From: Halomicrobium zhouii
Lineage (GTDB): Archaea; Halobacteriota; Halobacteria; Halobacteriales; Haloarculaceae
Length of the DNA stretch: 64,000 nt
NCBI RefSeq assembly: GCF_900114435.1
Contig: NZ_FOZK01000001.1
Span: 248,001 to 312,000, forward strand
Reading direction: 5' to 3'
Numbering within the stretch: the stretch's first letter is position 1; every line of letters starts with the position of its first letter. Below the pieces are notes generated by a model. It was not told the DNA's origin. It was given only the letters and a program-made list of their open reading frames with translations, and searched no databases. This document shows positions 52,056 through 60,033 of this stretch, piece by piece. Made by a program: the position numbers and the translations under genes.

Positions 52056-52867
52056 GCGAGCACCACCCGGCCCGCGACGGCCAGCGCGACGACCGCGGCG
52101 AAGCCGACGTCGGCGACGCCGACCGGGTGGGGACGGGCGTAGGGCGTCATCTGCGTTCCGCCGCGGGCGGCCGCCGCGCGCTGGACGCGCTCGCCCCGCT
52201 CGAACGTCCGCAGGAAGAAGGTGCCGAGGAAGGACCCGGAGCGGCGCCACGACGACCGCAGCGACTCCGGCGCGAACCGGCGGCTCCGGCGAGCCACGGT
52301 CATTCTGGTCAGCTCCCGGAAGAACAGCAGCAGGTACCGGTGGGTGACGGCGATCAGGGTGACGGCGAGCGGTGGCGCGCGGAGCCGACGAAGCGCCGCC
52401 AGGACGCCCGAGAACCGGGTCGTCAGGAGCAACAGCGACAGGAAGCCTACGCAGCTCGCGACGCGGACGGCGAACGCCACGACGTAGGCGACGCCGGGTT
52501 CGGTGACCATCAGGGGGACGAGTGGCAGCGGCAGGGTGGCCATCGCAGGTCCCTCCATCAGCACGGCCTGCGGCGCGACGACCAGGAGCGACGGGAGCGT
52601 CGGCAGGGCGAGCCGTTCGGCGAAGGTACTGATCGGGACGCGCGAGGCGAGGGCGAGCGCGACGGCGAGGCCCAGCAACGCGGCGAGAGGGCGGAGGTCG
52701 TCGGTGGCGACGGCGACGACGACGAGCGAGACGAGGCCCACGAGCTTCGCGACGGGGTGGACCGCCTGGAGGAACCCGTCTCGTTCGGGGACAGTCGCCG
52801 ACAGCAGGAACGCCGTCGCCCGGTCGCTGACGGTCGTAACGGTGCGGTCGAGGGCGTCGACGACCAT
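52052..52867 (-). CDS. cbiQ: ECF transporter T component (CbiQ/NikQ)
   Basis: 271 residues with about five to six helices. The T-component coupling motifs with Arg-Gly and Arg-Ser pairs are present (GVLAALRRLRAPPLAVTLIAV, RMTVARRSRRFAP, FERGERVQRAAAARGG). It joins the ATPase and the substrate-capture subunit CbiM. Its stop overlaps the cbiO start and it begins one base after the CbiN-like stop, so it belongs to the same operon. Confidence 0.9.
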   Translation of the reverse strand: MVVDALDRTVTTVSDRATAFLLSATVPERDGFLQAVHPVAKLVGLVSLVVVAVATDDLRPLAALLGLAVALALASRVPISTFAERLALPTLPSLLVVAPQAVLMEGPAMATLPLPLVPLMVTEPGVAYVVAFAVRVASCVGFLSLLLLTTRFSGVLAALRRLRAPPLAVTLIAVTHRYLLLFFRELTRMTVARRSRRFAPESLRSSWRRSGSFLGTFFLRTFERGERVQRAAAARGGTQMTPYARPHPVGVADVGFAAVVALAVAGRVVLA

Positions 52868-52868
52868 T

Positions 52869-53165
52869 TCAGTCGGCCAGCACCCGGCCCATGCCCGTCG
52901 CGAGGACGAGGGTCAGTGCGGTGCCGACGAGCGCGGCCAGGAGCGTCCCGGGCGCGGCGCCCAGCCCGGGGACGCCGTAGTCCGGCATGAGCCCGGGGTT
53001 GACGGTCTCTGCGGCGTCCGTCGCGCCGGTCGCCTCGGCGGCGTTGTCCAGCGGCTCGGCGTAGCCGACCTGGCCGGCCGCCCAGCCGAAGACGGGCGCG
53101 AGGAGGACCAGGACGAGCAGTATCGCGAGCCCCGTCCGAAACCAGGAACGGTCGAGGGCGCTCAC
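52869..53165 (-). CDS. cbiN: CbiN/PDGLE-type transporter component
   Basis: 98 residues: helix LAILLVLVLLAPVFGWAAG, an extracytoplasmic loop with NPGLMPDYGVPGL, which matches the PDGLE-type motif PDYxxPGL, and a second helix GTLLAALVGTALTLVLATGMG. CbiN-type subunits assist CbiM. It begins within the CbiM stop (4-nt overlap). Confidence 0.85.
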   Translation of the reverse strand: MSALDRSWFRTGLAILLVLVLLAPVFGWAAGQVGYAEPLDNAAEATGATDAAETVNPGLMPDYGVPGLGAAPGTLLAALVGTALTLVLATGMGRVLAD

Positions 53166-53803
53166 GCCTTCACCTCCCGGAGCGGGGACGCGGGGAGGAC
53201 GTCCGGCCGCGCGTCGACGACGGCGCGGTAGACAACGGCCGTGATGGCGCCCTCGATCAGCCCGAGCACGAGGTGGCCGGCGCCCATTAACAGGACGACC
53301 GTGCCGAGTTCGTAGGCGAAGGCCGACGAGAGGCCCAGCTGGACGGCCGCGCTGAGCGCGCCCGCAGTGATGCCGAGCCAGCCGGCGGCGAAGGCCGCCC
53401 CGAGTTCGTGGTGGTTCGCGAGGGCCCGGTAGACGGCGTAGCCGACGTACACCTCGACGATGGCCATGTTGAACACGTTCGCGCCCAGGACGACGACGCC
53501 GCCGTCGCCGAAGACGAGCGCCTGGACTGTGACCACCGTCGCGACGCAGAGCGCACCGAGGTGGGGCCCGAGCAGGATGGCGGCGAAGGCGCCGCCGACG
53601 AAGTGAGCGCTCGTACCGCCCACGATCGGCCAGTCGAGCATCTGGGCGGCGAAGATGCCGGCCGCGACGATGCCCAGCAGTGGCGCCTGCGCGTCGGAGA
53701 GCTCGCCGTCGACGCGCCGGGCCGCGTAGGCGAGGACGGCTATGGACGCCAGGGCGCAGACGGCCGCGACCGCAAGGTCGAGAAACCCGTCGAGGATGTG
53801 CAT
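53162..53803 (-). CDS. cbiM: Substrate-capture subunit CbiM/NikM
   Basis: 213 residues from ATG 53803. It begins MHILDGFLDLAVAAVCALA, where the conserved H2 (with the N-terminal amine) coordinates the metal in this family. PIVGGTSAHFVGGAFAAILLGPHLGALC holds the second histidine motif. Five to six helices follow. It binds the metal and is the first gene of the four-gene operon running toward urease. A TATA-like attatcg directly upstream at 53829-53836 lies in the NikR-type palindrome. Confidence 0.93.
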   Translation of the reverse strand: MHILDGFLDLAVAAVCALASIAVLAYAARRVDGELSDAQAPLLGIVAAGIFAAQMLDWPIVGGTSAHFVGGAFAAILLGPHLGALCVATVVTVQALVFGDGGVVVLGANVFNMAIVEVYVGYAVYRALANHHELGAAFAAGWLGITAGALSAAVQLGLSSAFAYELGTVVLLMGAGHLVLGLIEGAITAVVYRAVVDARPDVLPASPLREVKA

Positions 53804-53828
53804 ACCCGCACTGACCGGTGCCCCGTCG

Positions 53829-53856
53829 ATAATACTTTTCCTTGGCGCAGTATTAT
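53829..53856. promoter_or_regulatory. Candidate NikR operator overlapping both divergent promoters
   Basis: A perfect 8-bp inverted repeat, ataatact, spaced by 12 nt from agtattat, total 28 bp. That is the full span of the Escherichia coli NikR operator (GTATGA-N16-TCATAC), with GTAT in the inner part of each arm. The left arm lies 26-33 nt before ATG 53803 and could be its TATA box; the right arm is about 47-54 nt before the nikR start. NikR bound here would block both. Inference from position and geometry only. Confidence 0.6.
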
Positions 53857-53902
53857 TCGAGCCGGGAACAGGCTCTTGGCGCCCGGCGCGAAACGGGAGC
53901 GC

Positions 53903-54313
53903 ATGAGCGAGGACCTCGACCGCATCAGCCTCACCCTCCCGCCGGAGATGACCGACCGGCTGGACGACATCGCGACGGACTGGGACTACGCCAGCCGGTC
54001 GGAGGCGGTCCGGGACGCCCTGCGGGACTTCTTCACGGCCTACGAGTGGGAGAGCGACCACGGCGAGACGCACTACGGAACGCTGGTCGTCATCCACGAC
54101 CACCACGTCGACGGCCTGGCCGACCGCCTCCAGCGACTCCAGCACGACGCCGAGGAGATCATCACCGCCGTCCAGCACGTCCACCTCTCGCACCACCGCT
54201 GCATGGAGACCATCACGGTGGAGGGCCCGGGGGCCGAGATAAGCGACCTGGCCAACCGCCTCCGGTCGGTCAAGGGGGTCCGGCAGGTGAAGGTCGTCGT
54301 CGTCGGCGAGTGA
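53903..54313 (+). CDS. nikR: Nickel-responsive regulator NikR
   Basis: 136 residues from ATG 53903. A ribbon-helix-helix DNA-binding start (RISLTLPPEMTDRLDDI, SRSEAVRDALRDF) is followed by an ACT-like metal domain. High-affinity ligands are H81, H92, H94 and C100 (QHDAEEII, VHLSHHRC), with spacing 11-2-6, exactly that of E. coli H76-H87-H89-C95. It represses nickel-uptake genes when nickel is ample. It is divergent from the nickel transporter, with the 28-bp palindrome between. Confidence 0.95.
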   Translation: MSEDLDRISLTLPPEMTDRLDDIATDWDYASRSEAVRDALRDFFTAYEWESDHGETHYGTLVVIHDHHVDGLADRLQRLQHDAEEIITAVQHVHLSHHRCMETITVEGPGAEISDLANRLRSVKGVRQVKVVVVGE

Positions 54314-54504
54314 GGGCCGCCGACCCGATTTTCTGACGATCCGGGAGAATCACTGCCCGTTTTCGAACACCACTCCTCCCCGACACGTTATCGCTGGACT
54401 TGACGGGCCGACAGTTCGGGCGCCGGCGCGTTCGGGAAAACGGATCGTCCGTCAACTTTCGAGCGCCTAGCTGGACGATCGCCTGTCATCGACCCCAGGT
54501 TTAA

Positions 54505-54547
54505 TGTATTCCTTATACACCTCCAAGGTCAGTTGGATGAATATAAG
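54505..54547. promoter_or_regulatory. A/T-rich inverted repeats upstream of urtA
   Basis: tgtat-tcctt-ataca (54505-54519) is a perfect 5-bp inverted repeat, and cttata (54512-54517) pairs with tataag (54542-54547) over a longer spacing. The stretch is markedly A/T-rich compared with flanking DNA. It could hold a regulator site for the urea transporter, such as nitrogen or urea control. Weak support. Confidence 0.3.
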
Positions 54548-54563
54548 ATTGGATTGGTAACCC

Positions 54564-54570
54564 TTATTTA
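54564..54570 (+). promoter_or_regulatory. Probable TATA box of the urt operon
   Basis: ttattta, about 30-36 nt before ATG 54601. It would place the transcript start just ahead of the small ORF at 54601-54705. Confidence 0.45.
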
Positions 54571-54600
54571 GCAAGTGCGAAACGGAAGGGATGGAAACAT

Positions 54601-54705
54601 ATGATGGACGTTCGTCACGCAATCTCGCGGAAAAGCAGTGGATTGAACGAAGTATCATCGTCTGACGTTACAGAAGCCGCGCGAATGGTGGAGGCCGGCC
54701 AATGA
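54601..54705 (+). CDS. Candidate 34-codon upstream ORF coupled to urtA
   Basis: ATGATGGACGTTCG starts a 34-residue frame (MMDVRHAISRKSSGL ... ARMVEAGQ) that ends with TGA 54703-54705, overlapping the urtA ATG at 54702 as ATGA. The predicted promoter lies about 30 nt upstream, so this ORF would be the first one translated on the urt mRNA. It has no signal sequence. It may be a leader peptide that controls urtA translation; it may also be chance. Confidence 0.4.
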   Translation: MMDVRHAISRKSSGLNEVSSSDVTEAARMVEAGQ

Positions 54706-56015
54706 ACGACCGGATCAGTCGCCGCCGCTTCGTCACCGCCGGGGGCGCCGCGATGGTCGCCGGACTCGCCGGCTGTTCCCAGAGCGACGGGAGCGCCGAG
54801 GGCGCCTCGACGGACACGGCCAGTAGCGCCGACGTCGTCAAGATCGGCGTCCTGGAGGACCAGTCCGGCAACTTCGCCCTCGTCGGCGACCCCAAGTACA
54901 AGGCCTCGATGCTCGCCATCGAGGAGATCAACGCCGACGGCGGCATCGACGGGAAGCAGATCGAACCGGTCACCGCCGACCCCCAGTCCGACAACCAGCG
55001 CTACCAGGAACTCACGCGCGAGTACATCAACGAGGAGGAGGTCGACGTCCTCTGGGCTGGCTACTCCTCGGCCACGCGGGAGGCGATCCGACCGATCATC
55101 AACCGCAACGAGCAGCTGTACTTCTACACCACCCAGTACGAGGGCGGCGTCTGTGACTCGACGACGTTCGCCGTTGGCCCGACCGCGCGACAGCAACTCG
55201 GGATCGTCCTCCCGTACCTGCGCGAGGAGTTCGGCCCGGAGATCTACACCATCGCCGCGGACTACAACTTCGGCCAGCTATCGGCCGACTGGGTCAAGGT
55301 GCTGGCCGACGAGAACGACGCCGAAGTGGTCGGCGAGGAGTTCATCCCCCTCTCGGAGTCCAGCTTCGGGTCGACGATCAGCCGCATCCAGGACGCCGAC
55401 CCCGACTTCGTCATGTCGATGCTCGTCGGCGCGAACCACACGGCCTTCTACGAGCAGAAGGCCTCCTCGGGGCTGGACGTCCCCATCGGGACCTCGACGG
55501 CGATGGCCCAGGGGTACGAACACCGCCGCATCGACCCGCCGGCGATGGCCAACATCTACGCCGGCGTCAACTACATGGAGGAGGTTCCCACCGAGAGCAA
55601 CACCAGCGACGGCGGGTTCGTCGACCGCTACTTCGAGAAGTACCCCGACGCGCCCTACCTCAACGAGGAGGCCGAGACGAACTACTTCTCGACGTACATG
55701 TACAAGGAGGCCGTCGAACAGGCCGGGACGCTCGAACAGCCGGAGGTCATCGAGGCCCTGGAGTCGGGGATCAGCCTCGGCACCGAGCGCGCCCCCGAAG
55801 CGCCGGAGGGCGAGACGATCGAACTCGACCCGGCGACCCACCACGTCGACCACCACATGTGGGTCATGAAGGCCGACGAGGAACACAACGTCGAGGCGAT
55901 CACCGACCGGAAGATCCCCGAGCAGTTCCTCTCGGAGACCGTCGGCTGCGACCTCACTCAGGAGGACGAGCAGAAACAGTACACCCCGGTCGACTACTTC
56001 GAGGAGGCGGAGTAA
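54702..56015 (+). CDS. urtA: Urea ABC transporter substrate-binding lipoprotein UrtA
   Basis: 437 residues. A Tat signal with lipobox (SRRRFVTAGGAAMVAGLAGC, lipidated at C25) precedes a Leu/Ile/Val-type binding protein fold. KIGVLEDQSGNFALVGDPKYKASMLAIEEINADGGIDGKQIE, VLWAGYSSATREAIRPIIN, FYTTQYEGGVCDSTTFAVG, AADYNFGQLSADWVKVL and EAETNYFSTYMYKEAVEQAG are close to UrtA rather than to amino-acid-binding relatives. It captures urea outside and feeds UrtBC. The gene next to urease/nickel genes supports urea as substrate. Confidence 0.93.
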   Translation: MNDRISRRRFVTAGGAAMVAGLAGCSQSDGSAEGASTDTASSADVVKIGVLEDQSGNFALVGDPKYKASMLAIEEINADGGIDGKQIEPVTADPQSDNQRYQELTREYINEEEVDVLWAGYSSATREAIRPIINRNEQLYFYTTQYEGGVCDSTTFAVGPTARQQLGIVLPYLREEFGPEIYTIAADYNFGQLSADWVKVLADENDAEVVGEEFIPLSESSFGSTISRIQDADPDFVMSMLVGANHTAFYEQKASSGLDVPIGTSTAMAQGYEHRRIDPPAMANIYAGVNYMEEVPTESNTSDGGFVDRYFEKYPDAPYLNEEAETNYFSTYMYKEAVEQAGTLEQPEVIEALESGISLGTERAPEAPEGETIELDPATHHVDHHMWVMKADEEHNVEAITDRKIPEQFLSETVGCDLTQEDEQKQYTPVDYFEEAE

Positions 56016-56111
56016 CATGGTCGCGGGTCTGTTCGGACCGGGCGGAACCGGGAGACGGGTCTCCCCACCGTCGGTGTGGGGTCGGCCCCGCAGCCACTGC
56101 GAGCCGAGACG

Positions 56112-57113
56112 ATGATGCAGGCGCTATCCCAGGCCCGCTACGGAATCGGGGCCGTCGTCGTGGTCGGACTGGTGTTCGCAGTCGGCGCGCTCACGACCCC
56201 GAACCTCACGTTCCGGATCGCCTACGCGGTCTCGTTCGTCGTGCTCGCGGCGATCGGACTCGCGATCATCTTCGGGATCATGGGCGTGATCAACCTCGCC
56301 CACGGGGAGTTCATCCTCGTCGGCGCGTACGCGACGACGCTCGCCGTCACGAAAGTCGGCCTGCCGCTGCCGGTCGCGATGGTGGCCGGTGCGCTGGTCA
56401 CCGCCGGCTTCGGTCTCGTGGTCGAGCGAGTCATCATCTCGGGGTACGTCCCCAACTGGATCGGCCAGCGGACCGTCGGGCGCGACCTGATCACGCCGTT
56501 CTACGACCGGCTGGCCGACTCGATGGTGGCGACGTTCGGGCTGAGCCTGATCATGGTCCAGGGCGCTCGCATCGTCTTCGGCAACTCGATCGACCAGATC
56601 GGCGTCCCGTTCGGGAGCACCGCCGGCTACCCGGACTACCGGATCGCGCTCGTCGGTATCACTGCCGGCGTGTTAGCGCTGGTCTACGTCCTGTTCACGC
56701 AGACGCTGTTCGGCACGCGCGTGCGTGCGACGATGCAGGACGAACAGACGGCGAAGGCGCTCGGGATCGACACGGAGCGGACCTACATGTACACGTTCGC
56801 CATCGGCTCCGGGCTGGCCGGCTTCACCGGCGCCCTGTTCGCGCCGCTGCTGTCGATGCAACCGTCGATCGGTGACCAGTTCCTCGTCGAGGCGTTCGTC
56901 GCCGTCGTCGTCGGCGGCGCGAGCGTCGTCGTCGGGACGTCGCTGTCGGGCCTGCTGCTGGGCCCCATCGACGCGCTGTTCTCCGACGAGTTCGGGGAGT
57001 TCGCCGGTCGCATCGCGCTGCTGGTGACGGCGATGCTCGCCCTGCGGTTCCTGCCGGGCGGCATCACCGGGCTGATCGACCGCGTTCGCGCCATGCGAGA
57101 GGGGGGATCCTAG
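56112..57113 (+). CDS. urtB: Urea ABC transporter permease UrtB
   Basis: 333 residues (Met 56112 or the adjacent Met 56115). About eight helices, with IIFGIMGVINLAHGEFILVGAYAT early (the LivH/UrtB signature) and RVRATMQDEQTAKALGIDTERTYMYTFAIGSGLAGFTGALF (the EAA-like loop and following helix). A 15-residue insertion near residue 130 (NWIGQRTVGRDLITPFYDRL) is slightly unusual. Partner of UrtC in the membrane. It follows urtA after 96 nt, which hold no gene. Confidence 0.92.
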   Translation: MMQALSQARYGIGAVVVVGLVFAVGALTTPNLTFRIAYAVSFVVLAAIGLAIIFGIMGVINLAHGEFILVGAYATTLAVTKVGLPLPVAMVAGALVTAGFGLVVERVIISGYVPNWIGQRTVGRDLITPFYDRLADSMVATFGLSLIMVQGARIVFGNSIDQIGVPFGSTAGYPDYRIALVGITAGVLALVYVLFTQTLFGTRVRATMQDEQTAKALGIDTERTYMYTFAIGSGLAGFTGALFAPLLSMQPSIGDQFLVEAFVAVVVGGASVVVGTSLSGLLLGPIDALFSDEFGEFAGRIALLVTAMLALRFLPGGITGLIDRVRAMREGGS

Positions 57114-58409
57114 ATGGCTGCCGAATCGACCGCGGCCGACGGGACCGCCCCCAGCTCCCTGACTCGCCTCCGAAACCGGCTGGAGGGGCCGAACACGATC
57201 GGGAACTCGCGACCGTTCTGGATCGGGTTCGCCCTCGTCCTGGCGGCGCTCGTGGCGTTTCCGATCCTCGGCACTGGCACCGGGAACCAGTTCTCGCTGT
57301 TTCTGGTGCTCGGGCTGCTCGGACTGTCGCTCTCGCTCGTCTGGGGCTACACCGGTATCCTCAGCTTCGGGCAGACGGTGTTCTTCGGGGTCGGCGCCTA
57401 CACGTTCGGCGTCGTCTCGATCAACGTCCCGTCGCCGGGCGGTATCACGGGTGCCATCGTCGCGGGCACGCTGGCCGGCGCCGTCCTCGCGGCCCTGCTG
57501 GGCTACTTCATGTTCTACGGCGGTGTCAGGGACGTCTACGTGACGATCATCACCCTCGTCTCGACGCTGGTGACGTTGACGTTCATGGCCCAGACCGCCG
57601 GTTCGGAGTGGACCATCGGCGAGGCGGCGCTTGGCGGCTTCAACGGGATGCCCGGCATGCCACCGCTCACGCTCGGCGTCGAGGGCCTGTTCACCTTCCA
57701 GTTCGTGTTCAACAAGTACGAGGTGTTCGTCCCGTTCCTCGGGACGAGACCCTTCGACCCGTTCTACTACCTGGCGCTCGCTCTGCTCGTGGCCGCCTAC
57801 CTCGGCCTGCGCGTCCTGGTCAACATGGACTTCGGGCGCGTGCTCGTCGCCATCCGCGAGGACGAGGACCGGACCGAGATGTTCGGCTACGACGTCAAGC
57901 GGGCCAAGCTCGTCTCGTTCACGCTCGGCGGCGGTCTCGCCGGGTTCGCCGGCGTGCTGTACGCGGCCCGGAACGTCTACATCGACCCGTCGGTGTTCGA
58001 GCTGTACTTCGCGACGCTGCCCGTCGTCTGGGTGAGCGTCGGCGGCCGCAAGAGCCTGCTCGGCGCTGTCGTCGCGACCATCGCGGTCGAGTACCTGCGA
58101 CTGTCCATCGGCGGGGAGTACGCGCTGGTCGCGGTCGGCGCGCTGCTCCTGCTGTCGATACTGGTATTGCCCGGCGGCGTCGTGCCGTGGATAGCTTCCC
58201 GAGGGATTCCGTGGATCAAGACCGACGGCGCCCCGTGGATCTGGGACGACTGGATTCCGTGGCTGAAGAACGAAGCAATCCCTTGGATCAGGCACGACTC
58301 GATCCCGTGGCTGAAGAACGACTCGATCCAGTGGCTGAAGAACGACGCAATTCCCTGGATCAAGGAGAAGGCACGTCCGTCGGTGAACACGGAGGAAACC
58401 GAATCATGA
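57114..58409 (+). CDS. urtC: Urea ABC transporter permease UrtC with repeat tail
   Basis: 431 residues. LivM/UrtC core with about 10 helices: LSLSLVWGYTGILSFGQTVFFGVGAYTFGV, the EAA-like loop ILVAIREDEDRTEMFGYDVKRAKLVSF and GFAGVLYAARNVYIDPS. The core ends near residue 357 at LLLLSILVLPGGVV. Residues 358-421 are eight tandem octapeptides of the form P-W-[IL]-x4-x (PWIASRGI, PWIKTDGA, PWIWDDWI, PWLKNEAI, PWIRHDSI, PWLKNDSI, QWLKNDAI, PWIKEKAR), which I do not know from other UrtC proteins. The stop overlaps the urtD start as ATGA. Confidence 0.92.
   Translation: MAAESTAADGTAPSSLTRLRNRLEGPNTIGNSRPFWIGFALVLAALVAFPILGTGTGNQFSLFLVLGLLGLSLSLVWGYTGILSFGQTVFFGVGAYTFGVVSINVPSPGGITGAIVAGTLAGAVLAALLGYFMFYGGVRDVYVTIITLVSTLVTLTFMAQTAGSEWTIGEAALGGFNGMPGMPPLTLGVEGLFTFQFVFNKYEVFVPFLGTRPFDPFYYLALALLVAAYLGLRVLVNMDFGRVLVAIREDEDRTEMFGYDVKRAKLVSFTLGGGLAGFAGVLYAARNVYIDPSVFELYFATLPVVWVSVGGRKSLLGAVVATIAVEYLRLSIGGEYALVAVGALLLLSILVLPGGVVPWIASRGIPWIKTDGAPWIWDDWIPWLKNEAIPWIRHDSIPWLKNDSIQWLKNDAIPWIKEKARPSVNTEETES
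58185..58376 (+). repeat. 24-bp tandem repeat coding the UrtC tail
   Basis: Eight in-frame 24-nt units inside urtC, for example ccgtggctgaagaacgac. Copies 4, 6 and 7 are closest. The array encodes Pro-Trp octapeptides after the last membrane helix. Unit divergence at third positions suggests it is not very recent. The phase is entirely in the urtC frame, so this is a coding minisatellite, not a CRISPR array. Confidence 0.85.
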
Positions 58410-59224
58410 GCGACTCGACCACACAGGAGAGCCTCGACCCGAACGTTCGCCAGACGGCCGCCGAGCTGGCGACCGGCGACCGGACCGACACGCTGCTCCA
58501 GACCGACGACCTCGTCAAGACCTTCGGCGGGTTCACGGCGACCGACGAGGTCGACTTCTCGGTCGAGGAAGGCGAACTGCGCTGTCTGATCGGCCCGAAC
58601 GGCGCCGGGAAGTCGACGCTGCTGAAGCTGATCACCGGCACCCTCGCGCCGACTGAGGGGAGCATCTACTACGACGGCCACGACGTCACCGACCTGGAGC
58701 CCAACGAGCGGGTCGCCCGCGGGATCAGCATGAAGTTCCAGGTCCCGTCGGTGTACGGCGACCTCTCGGTCCGCGAGAACGCCCGGCTCCCCATCCAGCA
58801 GTTCGCCGACGGCGAGGAGCGACGCCGCCGCGTCCAGGAGGCTATCGACGCCGCCGGCCTCACTGGCACCGAGGACGTCGACGCGAGCACCCTCTCGCAC
58901 GGTCAGCAACAGCAACTCGAGATCAGCATGGCCGCCTCGCTCGAACCGGACCTGCTCTTGCTCGACGAGCCGGTGGCCGGCCTCTCGGTCGACGAACGCG
59001 CCGAGATCGCAGACCGGATCACGACGCTCAACGAGGAGGAGGGGATCGCCTTCGTCGTGATCGAACACGACACCGACTTCGTCGCCGAGATCGCCGACAA
59101 CGTGACCGTCCTCCACAAGGGCGATATCTTCCGGGAGGGCTCGATAGGCGATATCGAGTCCGACCCGGCCGTCAAGCGGATCTACCTCGGGACCGACGAG
59201 GACTCGGACGGTGATTCGCGATGA
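58406..59224 (+). CDS. urtD: Urea ABC transporter ATPase UrtD
   Basis: 272 residues from ATG 58406. Walker A GPNGAGKSTLL, FQVPSVYGDLSVRENARLP (Q-loop area), LSHGQQQQLEISMA, a signature with HGQQQ where most ABC proteins have SGGQ as in other UrtD/LivG proteins, Walker B LLLLDEPVAGL, and H-loop VVIEHDTDF. It hydrolyses ATP for UrtBC with UrtE. Overlaps urtE by 4 nt (ATGA). Confidence 0.94.
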   Translation: MSDSTTQESLDPNVRQTAAELATGDRTDTLLQTDDLVKTFGGFTATDEVDFSVEEGELRCLIGPNGAGKSTLLKLITGTLAPTEGSIYYDGHDVTDLEPNERVARGISMKFQVPSVYGDLSVRENARLPIQQFADGEERRRRVQEAIDAAGLTGTEDVDASTLSHGQQQQLEISMAASLEPDLLLLDEPVAGLSVDERAEIADRITTLNEEEGIAFVVIEHDTDFVAEIADNVTVLHKGDIFREGSIGDIESDPAVKRIYLGTDEDSDGDSR

Positions 59225-59925
59225 CCGTGCTCTCGCTGGACGGCGTCACCGTCGGCTACGGCCCGACGCCCGTCCTCCGGGAGATCGATCTGGCCATCGA
59301 GCGAGGCGAGATCGTCGGCGTCGTCGGCAAGAACGGCGTCGGGAAGACCACCCTCATGAAGACCGTCATCGGCCTGCTCGAACCGACGTCGGGGTCGATC
59401 ACCTACGACGGGCGGGACGTCACCGGGCTGGCGGCCGACGACCGCGCTCGCTCCGGCATCGGCTACATCCCGCAGGGCCGGGACATCTTCCCCGACCTGA
59501 CGGTCGAGCAGAACCTCCGGATGGGCGAGCACGTCAACGCGGACGGCGCCGTCACTCGCTACGAGGAGGTGTACGACCTCTTTCCGGTGCTCGAAGAGCG
59601 CGCCGGGCAGGACGGCGGGACGCTCTCGGGCGGGCAACAGCAGATGCTCGCCATCGGCCGGGCACTCGTCGGTGACCCCGACCTCCTGCTGCTCGACGAA
59701 CCGAGCGAGGGCGTCCAGCCCTCCATCGTCGACCAGATCAGCGAGGACATGCGCGCCATCAACGACGAACTCGGGACGACCGTCCTCTTCGTCGAACAGA
59801 ACCTGGGCGTCATCCAGGAGATGGCCGACCGGTGCTACGCGATGGAACGGGGCACCATCGTCGACGAACTGACGAGCGAGGAGATCGCCGACGAGGACGC
59901 CATCGCCAGCCACCTGGCGATCTGA
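59221..59925 (+). CDS. urtE: Urea ABC transporter ATPase UrtE
   Basis: 234 residues: Walker A GKNGVGKTTLMKTV, Q-loop GYIPQGRDIFPDLTV, signature TLSGGQQQMLAI, Walker B LLLLDEPSEGVQPSIV and H-loop region LFVEQNLGV. The 'GKNGVGKTT' P-loop and 'DEPSEGxQPSI' are typical of UrtE/LivF. Last gene of the urt operon. Confidence 0.94.
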   Translation: MTVLSLDGVTVGYGPTPVLREIDLAIERGEIVGVVGKNGVGKTTLMKTVIGLLEPTSGSITYDGRDVTGLAADDRARSGIGYIPQGRDIFPDLTVEQNLRMGEHVNADGAVTRYEEVYDLFPVLEERAGQDGGTLSGGQQQMLAIGRALVGDPDLLLLDEPSEGVQPSIVDQISEDMRAINDELGTTVLFVEQNLGVIQEMADRCYAMERGTIVDELTSEEIADEDAIASHLAI

Positions 59926-60033
59926 CGCCGGACCGACCCCATCGCTCCTGTTTGGAATCGCTGCCGCCCCGTCGACACCGTCGCACCCAACGCCAAACTG
60001 TTATGACACTGTCGTTACAGTGTCCGGGTAGGA

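Noticed and set aside
56673-58295. 540-codon minus-strand open frame opposite urtB/urtC
   Set aside because: Composition is Arg/Gln/Asp/Glu-rich with no domain; the plus-strand genes have membrane helices and permease signatures.
58185-58376. 24-bp repeats as a possible CRISPR array
   Set aside because: The repeats are contiguous without spacers, all in the urtC frame and diverged mainly at tolerated positions, so they are a coding minisatellite.
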